Assembly: GCA_002794775.1 (NCBI GenBank)
Contig: NBAY01000074.1
Coordinates: 62,001-126,000 of the forward strand
DNA length: 64,000 nt
Reading direction: 5' to 3'
DNA from: Porodaedalea pini
Lineage: Eukaryota; Basidiomycota; Agaricomycetes; Hymenochaetales; Hymenochaetaceae
Shown here: piece by piece, positions 1 through 9,948 of the stretch
Layout: each line of letters opens with the position of its first letter
Position numbering within the stretch: the stretch's first letter is position 1
Made by a program: the position numbers and the translations under genes
The notes under the pieces: model-generated
What the model saw: the letters and a program-made list of their open reading frames with translations, nothing else
What the model was told of the DNA's origin: nothing
The model's database searches: none

Positions 1-955
1 TATAAGCGCGTGCTCTCGGCTGCACGTCGATGATCCAGTCCGTACAGCCGGCGACCTGCGTGCAGATGCGCATCTGTGCACGATACGGCGTGCACGCGGG
101 CTGGCGCAGGTCCTCGTGATTAAGATGCGTCCAGTGAGAGCCGCGCACCAGCTTGCGTACGAATGTGTACGGAAGACGAAGATCAAAACGAATCAGGCTC
201 GAAGAGTGTCGAGCAAGAAGCGGGTTGATCGATACCGAGGCTGCACGTCATAGTTAATTCCAGACAGTACGTAAATAAAAGAGAGATGACCTGCGTACAT
301 GAGTCTGGTAGAGTGTGCATCTGGGCGGCAGATAACGGGATTACAGGCTTGGCCGGCTTCTTCGGAGCGCTGGCGGGTAATGGCCAATTGACATTTGCAT
401 TTGTTTCTGTGCGTTCTGTCGGTTTGCTGTTGGATAGTTTGCGAGGTCGCGGAGCAGATTGTGATGAAGTTCTTTTTCGTGCTAATGGAGGAGGAGGATG
501 TGGCCAGTTGGCATTCCGCTCTAGTTCGTCTTGTTGAGTAGGAGATGGAAAAGCCGAGGAAGGTTTCGGGGTCGCTTTCCTCAATGGTTGTCTCGGTTGG
601 TTCGCTGGGAAAGGCCAGTTACTGTTCTTCTCCCACTCGTCCCAACCAGCTGGCGGGCTGCTACCTGGATGATATGCAGTTCGTTAAGACAATCGCTTGG
701 ACACGTGAGCAATACTGGTTGACCTTCTTCGGGAGGTGGAAGATGCCATAGGTCTGCACTTCTTTGTGCGCTGGGCATCGCGTATGTTGGTGCTGCGGTT
801 GGCTGGAGTGTAACTGGCTCTGGCGGCGTATAAAATGACGTGCCGTTAATAGTCATGGTCGAGCTATAGTAAGCTGTGGGATCTCTTCTGTAGGCACCGT
901 AGCTTCCACGAGGATCAGCAGCCCTCCGCGGGGTGTATGCAGGATACCTTGACAT
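1..955 (-). CDS. DUF6699-domain protein, 5' part, runs off left edge
   Basis: Three exons can be read on the minus strand: 955-724, 664-299 and 240 to the window edge. The introns are 59 and 58 nt, the second with a GTACGC donor, and the phases agree. The first 190 or so residues are proline-rich and probably disordered, with a repeated NWPxP motif (NWPFPAN, NWPHPPP, NWPLPAS). After the second intron comes INPLLA, then IRFDLRLP and a downstream W-I-I-D-V. I recognise this order as the basidiomycete DUF6699 domain, whose function is unknown. The ATG at 955 (MSRYP) is the first true Met of the frame. The C-terminus lies outside the window. The gene structure is inferred from reading frames and splice sites; the domain call is from memory of the family. 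Confidence 0.66.
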
Positions 956-2354
956 AGTCGGGACTAGCAAAGGCAGGAAGGAGGGAGGAAGACGGGGAAT
1001 CCGGTTTTCACACCTTCTAGATGATACTTATCAGACTGTGGAAAGGATGCGGACCGTAGAGAACTTCGCGGAGTCCTCGTGTAGCCCATAAAATTGGAGC
1101 TTGCGCTAAAATCTCATTGAGCTGTGAGATAGTGCCCTCGAGGTCTGCAGATATCGATAGTCAAACACGTTCAGCCTGAAGGTTCAGAGAAAATGCCGAA
1201 GAGCTCCGAGACCTCCGTGAACAGGGAAGAGGATGGACTAGCACGCCTCTTGGCATTGAGTTATTTTTCATGAAATCTCTGCAGTGGGAGAATGACATGC
1301 AGGCTCAATGATGCTATAGAACTCACCATAAGGTCGTTTCAGGACTGCCTTGCCGGTCTATATTTCCCGGTTCGTGCCGAACCGCAAGGTCATAAGCGCT
1401 GTCACGTGTATCAGCATCAGCCGCTTAACGGCGACGCTGTAGCTGCACTCTCAAAAGCTGAGCCGGCAAATTATAACAAATCTGTAGACCTGGCTTCCAC
1501 GCTTGGATGGCGCCTATGTGGATATTTCTGACTTCGATGTTCACGCCACCGGCCGGTCTGGTGCATTCTCCGCGCGTCTTCAAAACTTCAGGTCTCGGTC
1601 GTGCAAGGAGATAACAGTGCCATCAGCTGCTCTATTTGCTCTGATATTTACGCATCCCGGGGGGGGGGGGTTCTTGATACCGACGTGCTCTCGTACCGTC
1701 GTCATCTCCCGGAAACCGCGCAGGATTCAGCGCTGGTCCAAAAAATTAATCGTAGAATGAGCGATGAAGAACCCGGGGAAGGCGATCCGGTCCGCATACA
1801 AGGTGTGGGCTCAGTACCTTAGTTGGATTCATCCTGGTGCTGCAATGTTCAAAAAGTGCTGTGATTTGGGAGTATTAAGTCTTATAGTAAAGCGTCCCCG
1901 CTGACAGAGGAGAAGCAACTAGCATGGACGTCTAGATCCTTCGCTTCTATCGGCGTGTGGGCATGGCTGGAATACAAGACGCTGTACTCTGTCATTCTCT
2001 CGTTGGAACGAGCAAGCTGGCCATGTTGTTCATAAAATCCTGGTTGGAAGATTACAACTCGAATCCCATGTGTTGTCAGTCACGTTTCAATATTCTTGTG
2101 GGGTTTCAGGAGTACTAGTGTGCTCAATAGAGCGCAAAAGCATCAGCGTCGCAGGCTTGACTTCATATGTAACTCATAATAAAACTAATGGAATGCTATA
2201 TAACCTTTACTGTCGCCGTATTGCATGAGAAATCACGAATCCACGGGATCTCACGAAAGAAGAACTCACCAAAGTAGTCGAAAAGCATTTGCAACCGACT
2301 GCAAGACTTACTCACAATCTATTCCCTGAACGGCAAGGACTTAGACAAAATAGG
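956..2354. other. Intergenic, no gene recognised
   Basis: Only short unrelated open frames occur here and none has a recognisable motif or consistent splicing. An 11-nt G run lies near 1660. The stretch separates the DUF6699 gene from the tRNA terminator. Confidence 0.5.
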
Positions 2355-2363
2355 AAAAAAAAA
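2355..2363 (-). terminator. RNA polymerase III terminator of tRNA-Thr
   Basis: Nine consecutive A on the plus strand give T9 on the minus strand, about 20 nt after the tRNA 3' end. This is the usual pol III stop signal. Confidence 0.75.
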
Positions 2364-2382
2364 TTCTGTAGATGTGTCACAT

Positions 2383-2466
2383 TCCCACTAGCCGACTTGA
2401 ACGACTGACCTCATCATACCGATTTTAAAGTACTAGTGATGCGCTCTACCACTGAGCTAAGCGGGA
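2383..2466 (-). tRNA. tRNA-Thr(AGT) with 13-nt intron
   Basis: The reverse complement folds as a full cloverleaf. Its acceptor stem TCCCGCT pairs with AGTGGGA (one G-U). The D-arm is GCTCAGTGGTAGAGC (A-box) and the anticodon stem is CATCA/TGATG. The T-arm stem AGTCG/CGGCT carries loop TTCAAGT (B-box). The loop reads CT-AGT-A, then an intron of about 13 nt at the canonical position after base 37, then A. Anticodon AGT decodes ACU threonine. Total length is 84 nt. The T-loop TTCAAGT differs from the common TTCGANTC, so the B-box may be slightly weak. Confidence 0.88.
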
Positions 2467-3311
2467 GTTTTGCTTGTCTGGAGTGATTATATATAAGTCC
2501 CGTATGGCCCTACCTGACACAGTGGAATGTCGAAAGATCGCCAGTCGACTGTCTTGTTCGAAATGCCGCTATGTAGTATTGGCATCCTTGGGGCTCTTCT
2601 TGTATATCTCTCTGTTAATTCGCTCTCCCTATCTAGATCTGTTTCCTGAATTTCGTAGAGTACAAATTCGGCTCTGAAGGAAACTCAGTACTATATGCTG
2701 TATTGCTGTGCCCCTTTGTTAATTTGTATCTTCATCTACAGGGCGGGTGCCGCGTGAAGTTACAATTTGGTATAGTTCTTTCGGTTTTGTATATCCTCAT
2801 TTCTGACTAGTCTCGTTATCTTTGAGGACGGCTGTACCAGACAGCTGTATCACAAAGATCTCTATCACGAGTGAAGAGATGCCGAAATTTGTAGATGATC
2901 GTAGGCGTAGAATGTACTACGAATACATCGATACAGAGTACGTGCAGAACGCGCATACAGGGAGGGTGCATGATATTAGAGTACGTGGTAGGATGATCTG
3001 GAATGATGAGTTTCTGATTCATTAATGCATGTCAGAGTGGGGTGTTGTGTTTCAGAGCAGGAACAGATGCAATCAGTCTCAAGGTAAATGACTGTACGGT
3101 AGTCTATTGTAGTTCGGAGAGGAAAAGGGCAATGCGTCTGTAAATGAATTTGCGCGACGACGAGTGCTAGGAGTCATGTCACGGCCTGGAGAGCCGCGGA
3201 CGTAAACCACATTAGCTACGCGTACATGTTCATGAGAAGGGCCGCCGAGTATGCTACCCGTCGCATTAACAGACCCAGGGTGCGGGTAAATTGTCTGCGG
3301 CTGCTGCGATT
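2467..3311. other. Intergenic, no gene recognised
   Basis: Nothing coding was identified. Short frames on both strands overlap at 2816-3025 and look like shadows of one another. Confidence 0.45.
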
Positions 3312-4070
3312 CTAAAGCACGTCCCTGCCAACGTATATCAGAGCTTGTTCACTCGAATGATGTCTACAAGAAAACGCAACCGATGTTCTACCCCTCCTTG
3401 TCCGCCCCCTAGGCCTAGCCTCACAAACCTGTGCATGTACGCTGCGTGCGTTCGACCACACCCTGTGGCCGCAGTCCTGGCACAGTTCAGTTTCTACAGA
3501 CTGCGACGTGTCCTGACCTGTCCGCGGCGGTGTATATAGAAAGCGCCTTGGCCCAGGCGCGTGAGCGGAGCTGTGTTGCGTAGGATGTCCCTCGAGACTG
3601 CTTGGCGGGGAAAAGGGGAAGATCCCCGATGAGCTCGAGCCATGGGATGTGTTTGTGCTCTGGTCGGAACTCGAGTTCGAGCCTGGAGCATAATCGTTGG
3701 TTGAGGAAGCACGCAAGGAAAAATGTGCACGGGATGAAGGTGTTGGTACAGAAGTTTGATTCTGTCTGTGAACGGGCGGACCAGCAAGACTCTGATCCCG
3801 GAGATGCCTTCGACCTCTGTTCTCATAGACATTGGCTTGAGGATCTGGCGAGAAGAACGGGGTGTTCGGCAGGTGCGCTGAGCTTGTTGGGTTGGAGGAA
3901 GGTATTGGGATCGGTCTTGAGCGTTGAACAGTGCGTTCCGAAAAGTGTGATCCAGTCTGAGTTGCGTCATGATAGTCGCGAGTAGGATATCTACTGCCAT
4001 TCCCGTTACGAGGAAACGAGATGGTTGAGGTGCGAGCGACAGAGTGATTCGGATAATTTGAAGGATTCAT
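3312..4070 (-). CDS. Disordered protein with C-terminal C2HC-like zinc motif
   Basis: An uninterrupted frame of 252 codons starts at ATG 4070 (MNPSNYPNHS) and stops at 3312. The first 200 or so residues are rich in Ser, Pro, Thr, Asn and Arg with no fold I recognise. Near residue 195 the pattern is C-x2-C-x11-H-x3-C (CQDCGHRVWSNARSVHAQVC), spaced like a zinc-binding C2HC knuckle, followed by a basic RPRGRTRRGR tract. Function is unknown; the zinc motif and basic tail could suggest nucleic-acid or protein binding, but that is inference. Two antisense frames overlap it. The composition and the single ATG-led frame make this strand the better choice. Confidence 0.5.
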   Translation of the reverse strand: MNPSNYPNHSVARTSTISFPRNGNGSRYPTRDYHDATQTGSHFSERTVQRSRPIPIPSSNPTSSAHLPNTPFFSPDPQANVYENRGRRHLRDQSLAGPPVHRQNQTSVPTPSSRAHFSLRASSTNDYAPGSNSSSDQSTNTSHGSSSSGIFPFSPPSSLEGHPTQHSSAHAPGPRRFLYTPPRTGQDTSQSVETELCQDCGHRVWSNARSVHAQVCEARPRGRTRRGRTSVAFSCRHHSSEQALIYVGRDVL

Positions 4071-4197
4071 AGTCGTAACTTTCTAAATCACAGAGGCTAC
4101 TTGCTGCGGGCCATTGCAAGACGAGGGTGCAGAGTATTTAAAGGTAATTAGAGGGAGAGGCCCGAAAAATGCTGAGGAAGGAGGAGGGAGGCCTTGT

Positions 4198-4207
4198 CTT
4201 TATAAAG
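4198..4207 (-). promoter_or_regulatory. Possible TATA box for the C2HC-motif gene
   Basis: CTTTATAAAG is self-complementary and lies about 130 nt upstream of the ATG at 4070 on the minus strand. Position fits a short 5' leader; there is no other support. Confidence 0.3.
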
Positions 4208-5390
4208 GGCGGCGAACAAGAGATGGAAGAGATGTGCCAGCCAAACAGAACAAACTTCGCTTCCCGAAGCGGTCATCTGCGACTATTCGGTAAAGGCCAC
4301 GGACAATAGGAAATGATCAACAAGGCTAGCGTCTATGAGGAAAATGACGCGACAGAAATAGTTGGGCGTTTGAATGCACTGCTCCTCTTGATCCCAATTG
4401 AGTGTAAGAGTCCGTTACAACAAGACGAGCCCGCGGAAATACGTAGCGCACAGCAAGTGGCTTTGCGTCGCGCATGCCTTTCATGGACTAAGGAACTCTA
4501 TCGATAGCCAAGTGCACTGGCGCATAAGCACAGCGAAGCTCGACATACCAGGTAACCAGTACCCAATTAGGAAATTGCAAGTGTTGAGTTTGACGATGAG
4601 TCACCTTAAGAGTAATAAGACCTCTCTCACGGGTACAGAGTCATTCCATCCTCTCAGTGAGTCCCACGCAAGCTTTTCCCTGCCCCTTTGAAAATCAGCT
4701 GTGCCGAAAATTGATGTAAATTTGAAACAGGCAAGAAGCAAAACCAAATTGAGCGACGGGCAACTGTCGAGACCAGTGCCATGCTTGGCTTGAAGCACTG
4801 CAGTCTTCCAGAACACGTATAGGTTGGATGCTTCTAAATTAATCACATAGCCTTCGAGATGGAGAACGTGTATCGCGCAGCGTCATATAGAAGGATATCG
4901 AGCTGTGGCAAGCGACAGCGCGTCGATTCAGAGGTACCCAAATTTGGTTACGTGTGACGACACGTACGTACAATGGGTCCCATCCTGTCACGCTAATGGC
5001 AAATAACCTTCAGGTCATACGACGATGATATGAAAGAAAGGCAACCTCCTTCCACCAAGACATTCTTGAACATTACCATTAACGCTCGCATGTGAAGTGT
5101 CGCGGGCTGGATCGATGGCTGGGATCCATCTATATTTGCCGAGCTGCGTGCCATGGATGCTCAGTTTGATTCGCAGCACCTTCTTCGAGAAAGTCCACAC
5201 TGTACACCCATGCTTATATCGTGTGTAGACACATAGTGTTTGCCGCCAGCGTCGAGTCAGGAAAGAGAAAGCACGTGAGGATGACGAATTCGGTGCCCAT
5301 TCGATCCGAGTCATTTCTAAATATCTTGAAATACATTCTAGTTCTCAAGTACTGTGCTTCAAGGACAGACGCGATCGTGCCAGTCTTGAG
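4208..5390. other. Intergenic, no gene recognised
   Basis: Several frames of 60-100 codons exist but none has recognisable motifs or coherent splicing. The stretch probably holds the promoter of the GNAT gene at its right end. Confidence 0.45.
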
Positions 5391-6304
5391 ATGGCACAAG
5401 CAGAGCAGGCGGCGCCGACGGCATATGCTCCAAACTTTGTCTTCCCAATCCGCGATCTTGAGAGCTCCCGGGTCAAGCTTACGCTGTTCATCGTACGTTG
5501 TTCTTTTCTCACCATTCAACAGCATCATGAAGCTCGCCACAAATCATTTTAATACGTTCGTCACCGCTAACTTTATAATTTACTTTAGCCTGCTTTGCAT
5601 GCCAAGGAATTCCTCAAAGAGACGAAGGCGCACCCAGAGCTGTACAAGTATTGTCCACCCGGCCCATTCAACTCTGTCGACGAGTTCATAGACACGTTCA
5701 TCGAGGAAAGGGTGCACAAGAGTCCCGATATGGTCCTATTTGCGATTTTGGATAAGACGGGTGAGTGTCTGAGACTTATGAGGCAAATCCTTACTTTAGC
5801 TCTCAAATAGGAGAAACCCCGCTCCTCGCAGGGGTAATTTGTCTTCTTGTTGCGAGCGTGGCAGACCAAAGCATCGAGATCGGATTCGTCGTGGTCCTTC
5901 CTGCATTTCATAGGACGCACGTCACGTCGAATGCCGTCGGGCTGCTCATCCACTACTGCCTCGAACTCCCTGCCAGCTCTGCCAAGGGTGTACTCAAATA
6001 TGGGCCTGGGCTCGGCTTACGGCGCGTACAGTGGCAGGCGCACGCCGAGAATGGGCGGTCTGTGCGCACGGCGGAGCGCATGAGCTTCAGACGCGAAGGG
6101 ATCATCCGTTGGCAGCGGGTACTGCGCGAGGGGAAGTTCGGATTTGCTGTCCCTCTGGAGCGCGAGGCCCTCCGCGGGGGCCCTGGGCGACATACATGTA
6201 TGCTGTCTTTGTGTTGGGACGATTGGGAACTTGAGGGAGCTCGCGAAGCAGTGCAACAGCAGATGGACCGGCCATCGCATACAGATAAACTCGTAAAGGA
6301 ATAG
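5391..6304 (+). CDS. GNAT-family N-acetyltransferase (RimJ/RimL-like)
   Basis: Three exons, 5391-5492, 5589-5760 and 5811-6304, join in frame to 255 residues. Intron 1 is 96 nt (GTACGT donor) and intron 2 is 50 nt (GTGAGT donor). The start at ATG 5391 (MAQAEQ) is followed by the family N-terminus (FVFPIRDLESSRVKLT). Exon 3 holds the acetyl-CoA-binding core: the IEIGFVVVLPAFHRTHVTSNAVGLL strand-loop-helix region and then GLGLRRVQWQAHAENGRSV..AERMSFRREGIIRW, the end of a GNAT fold. These proteins move acetyl from acetyl-CoA to an amine; the substrate cannot be read from sequence. Length and motif order match the fungal small-molecule/protein GNAT group. No lesion was seen. Confidence 0.85.
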
Positions 6305-7198
6305 AAAATAATCAGTAGATCATCTGCTAAGGAACAGAAGAAACGCAAAAGATTTGTGATTCGAATTCGAGGCTTCATAAAATAAGTAGAACGTGCACGG
6401 TTTCGCATGGTAGCCTTCAATGCGTGAAGACAAAAGTTACCTCAATGCAATTACGTACAATTAACATTTGAATTTACCGGACCGACCCCGCTGAAGTTGA
6501 GCTTTCGAAGCTAACTCGTCTTTCGTTCGATTCGTCACTTAGCAAAGAGCTACGAACAACTGATATTCAACTATATACAATGCAACATGCTTGCTAACAT
6601 AGCAAATCGATCATTCAAAGCTTTTCGGATACTGCGCCAATAGCACCACGAAGCCCGTATGCGCAATCATCTTAAGCTGTTCTAACCGAGAGGAGACTGA
6701 CACGGCTATTGGCCACGAGGATGCGTACGTCGTACTCTATGAAAAGTGTGCCGTGGTATGTCAGCTCTGTTGCAGTCGGAGATAACAGCCCTCGCTCACA
6801 GCTGTGGCCATGCTCGGCAACATTTTTAACGGCGTGATAACGCCTTTTTAACCCGAACTCCCCGTTAGGCCGTTGTTAGACTGTTGTGACGCTGGTGGGG
6901 CAGCATAGGCGGACTCGAAATTATCTCTTCCACGTACTAAAGTAAGCTAAAGAATATAAGCTTAACTATCTTTGGTTTATTACAAACTGATGAGACTTGG
7001 CTTATGGAGGAAGCGCTTTCTTTTCGAATTACAATCCCAGCAAGCAAAAGCTAAAAATCACGGCCTTATTACCGAACGATGGAGCGTTCTTACGTCGTCA
7101 AAAATGTCGCCTATGAGAGCCTCATCGGTGGTAAAAAATGCTGGTGAGAGTAGAGAATAGCTTCTCATCTCAATCTGCATCCGCTGACTTTATCGACG
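6305..7198. other. Intergenic, no gene recognised
   Basis: No coding signal was identified. The right end precedes A-T-R copy 1 and includes a weak match (AATCTGCATCCGCTGAC) to the leader of copies 2 and 3, so about 30 bp of ancestral leader survives. Confidence 0.45.
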
Positions 7199-9090
7199 AT
7201 GTCTCCAATTACCCATGGACTTCATAGCACAACTTCCACTCCACCCCCACTCGATGGATCTCTGTGTCTTCCCGCACTCCTCGACTGGCAGGGTTCTCAC
7301 TCATCGAAGCATCCCCTATTCGTCTTTGAAGACGCACCAGGCTCGCTAAGAGAGATTCTCTGGGAGGAAGGCACCCAAGGCATGCAACGTGCGACGGAAT
7401 ATATCCGTTGCGCCGTCGGGCAAGGTACCGACCCGGTGGAATAAACCAATGATTGCTATTTTCGCTGATTCTGGTCAGAAATACCCGCATGTATTCCGTT
7501 TCTACATCTGACTCTCGATCACCCAGACACCGTTCCTTTTGCAACTTTCCTTGCTTGAGCCCTGCAGACAGGCTGGACAGTCTTCCCAATTTCAACGTGC
7601 AATAGCGTGCCCGCTGTTGCTGCACTAGTTTCGCAAACGGAGGCTACTCACATCTTCGTCTCGGGCGAGAATCACAATCACGGCGTTGTGGCTGCAGCAT
7701 TGAAGGAGGCAGCGAACGGCTCTTTCGTAAAAAAAGTATGATATGCCAGTGTTCCAAGATCTCTAACCTTTGGTCGGAGTCGATCCGAACTTTGTTCCTT
7801 CTCCACTTTTTGAGTTCGACGTTTACGAAACCGCAATTTTCATTCATTCATCTGGTACGCTTTTACACATATCTCTGTGTCATAATGATGGCTGACAAGT
7901 CATTATGCAGGGTCGACAGCATTCCTTAAGCCCATATACCTGACGCGAAAGGTCTTGATTCTGTCAACAGAAACTACAAGTGTGCAATTTGTTCATGCTT
8001 CCATCACCTCTGTCTAATGGCTTTTCATTTGAAAGGCCATAGTGCGTTCGACTTTGCCGGAAGCATCTTCTCGGGCTATGCTTTATCCATGTTCCATGCC
8101 ATGGGGCTTAATTCTCTTACTAACTCTATACGATCTATAACAGTCCCATTGCGTTACTTTCGTTGTTTTCTTACACGCGGCTGATGCGATGTTATTGATT
8201 TCGTTCGATAGGCTGGCGAGTGAACTTCAATGTCGCATAGACGTCATTCGAGTCGAACATCCGGACTGTTCATAACTTCATTGACTTCTTCCTCGGAGGT
8301 GCAGGAACCGTTCCGGCTCGAGTCATTTTTTGGCTCTATTGGAGCCTTCCAAGGCGAATTCCCGATCGTTAATAATGTACCCAAGTCTATGTTCTTATGC
8401 TCTTCACAGGTTATCTGAGAAAAGCTCGGTCCGGAGGCGCACCTCGCACAGCCCAATAGCGCGATCGGCACTGAATACGCGGAGTCGAAATGGGTATCCG
8501 AGCAGATCCTGCCGCGCACGGTGCAGGCTACCCCGCTGAGCTCTACTGTTGTACGATGTAGCTAAATGACGGGTGGACCGAGTGGTGTATGGAACGAGCA
8601 CGAGTGGTTCCCAAGTCTCGTCCAGTCGAGCGTTGCAATGAGCAAGTTACCTGACGCGGATGGCATCATAACGTGGATCAACGCGTACGATGCTGCGGGT
8701 GCGGTCGTCGACATGCTGGATGCAAAGGAGGAGGAAGTCGTGCACGTTGTGCACCCGCACCCAGTTTCGTGGTCGTCTGTGATCGGCGCGTTCTCAAACG
8801 TGCTCGACATCCCGACCGTTCCATATGCTGACTAGTACTGGCTTCGCTCACTTTAGGAATCAGCTGCCGCGGTCCCGTCCGTTGAGACCGCTCGAACCCG
8901 GCTTTGTGCTTGCTTCCGTTCTTCCGTGCATTTAGTAACGTCCAGGACGGATGTAAGGAGGCCCTTGGTTTCCCGCGTTACCTTGCGAGAAGGCGACAGC
9001 CGTATCTCTGTCTATGCAGCATGCATATTTACTTGGCGAGCGAGATGTGAAGCGCTGGGTAGCAAGCTGGAAGAAGTCGGTACTCTTTTG
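7199..9090 (+). pseudogene. A-T-R carboxylic acid reductase copy 1 (deleted, broken)
   Basis: The sequence aligns along its length with copies 2 and 3 downstream. It begins at ATG 7199 (MSPITHGLHS) and keeps the start of the adenylation domain through the equivalent of FHAMGL near 8105. It then jumps near 8205 to the middle of the reductase domain (GWRVNFN-equivalent). The rest of the adenylation domain, the carrier domain and the NAD(P)-binding GxTGxxG are missing. Exon 1 has a frameshift and TAA stop near 7442. The reductase part has further breaks, including a lost base in the exon after the last intron (GTTATCTGAG versus GTTACTCTGAG) and TAG near 8561. It cannot encode a working enzyme. 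It is the oldest of the three copies. Confidence 0.88.
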
Positions 9091-9529
9091 AAACCGTTTA
9101 ATACTCATTCACAAGTATACAGTAAATGAGTGGTGTGAATCCGATCAATGATCGTTTCGAAGATATCTGATGGTCGCTTGCTCCTTACTTTATCGAATGA
9201 TCTGTCTCCTCCCTTTCACAGTTACTGTTGTGCGGCGGTGCAGATGGCAAAAGTCCCGATCATTACAGTACTACAAAATAGTACAATATATATATACCAG
9301 TGTAGATGTGTATGCCGATCATTAACCGGTTACCACATCTGGACGTTACTCATGACTATGCGGATGCCGCTCAAGCTCATGGACATATACAATAATATAT
9401 AATCCATCTGAGATTTGTCCTTTGTCAGTGTCACGAGCCGTAAATTTGCCGTTTAGACTGAAGTGAGGGTTTATCGGATGAAAACCCCGTCGAGCATTCT
9501 GAGTCTCGATTCGGCTTCATCAAAATATG
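9091..9529 (+). repeat. 3' flank shared with copy 2, then upstream flank shared with copy 3
   Basis: Bases 9120-9330 resemble the flank after copy 2 (21170-21380), for example the ATCGAATGATCTGTCTC stretch. Bases 9474-9517 resemble 50165-50210 upstream of copy 3 (TATCGGATGAAAA and the following CGTCGAGCATTCT). Together they show that copies 1 and 2 were once adjacent and that the intergenic DNA was split by later insertions. Confidence 0.7.
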
Positions 9530-9535
9530 TACAAG

Positions 9536-9553
9536 CACCGCGTGTTGAGTCAA
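9536..9553 (+). repeat. Left terminal inverted repeat of the Plavaka-like element
   Basis: CACCGCGTGTTGAGTCAA; the first 11 bases match the inverted right end exactly. Confidence 0.8.
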
Positions 9554-9566
9554 TCTGACGGCACCT

Positions 9567-9593
9567 GACCAGGTATTGTGAGAATACCTGGTC
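9567..9593. repeat. Subterminal hairpin of the Plavaka-like element
   Basis: GACCAGGTATT and its exact inverse complement AATACCTGGTC flank a 5-nt loop. The hairpin sits 31 bp inside the left end. Confidence 0.75.
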
Positions 9594-9948
9594 GGATATG
9601 GAGCCGGGTATAAGTTAGATGGCCTGTAAATAGCCGTATACAGATGAGAATAGAATATCTGTGCTTACCTGTGAGAGCGTGAGACTAGAAAGCCTAAAGT
9701 AAGACATAAACAGATCGGAAAATAAGTTCTGGGCTTACCTGGCATATGCCGAGCGCAGATCGGCTGAAAAGAGGATATCAGTAGATAAGACTAGATAATC
9801 TAAGCTTATCTGTCGAGCCTCGGTCAGATGATCTAGCCGGGAGCTGAGCCCTGACAGAATCTGTCGATACGCGGTCGCGTGTGCCTGCCATGGCGCGCGA
9901 CGCACGCATACAGCTACCTAAGCTCATTCCCGTCGTTCATGCTCGCCG

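Noticed and set aside
1660..1671. Run of 11 G
   Set aside because: No G-quadruplex pattern or gene context; could be natural or a sequencing slip.
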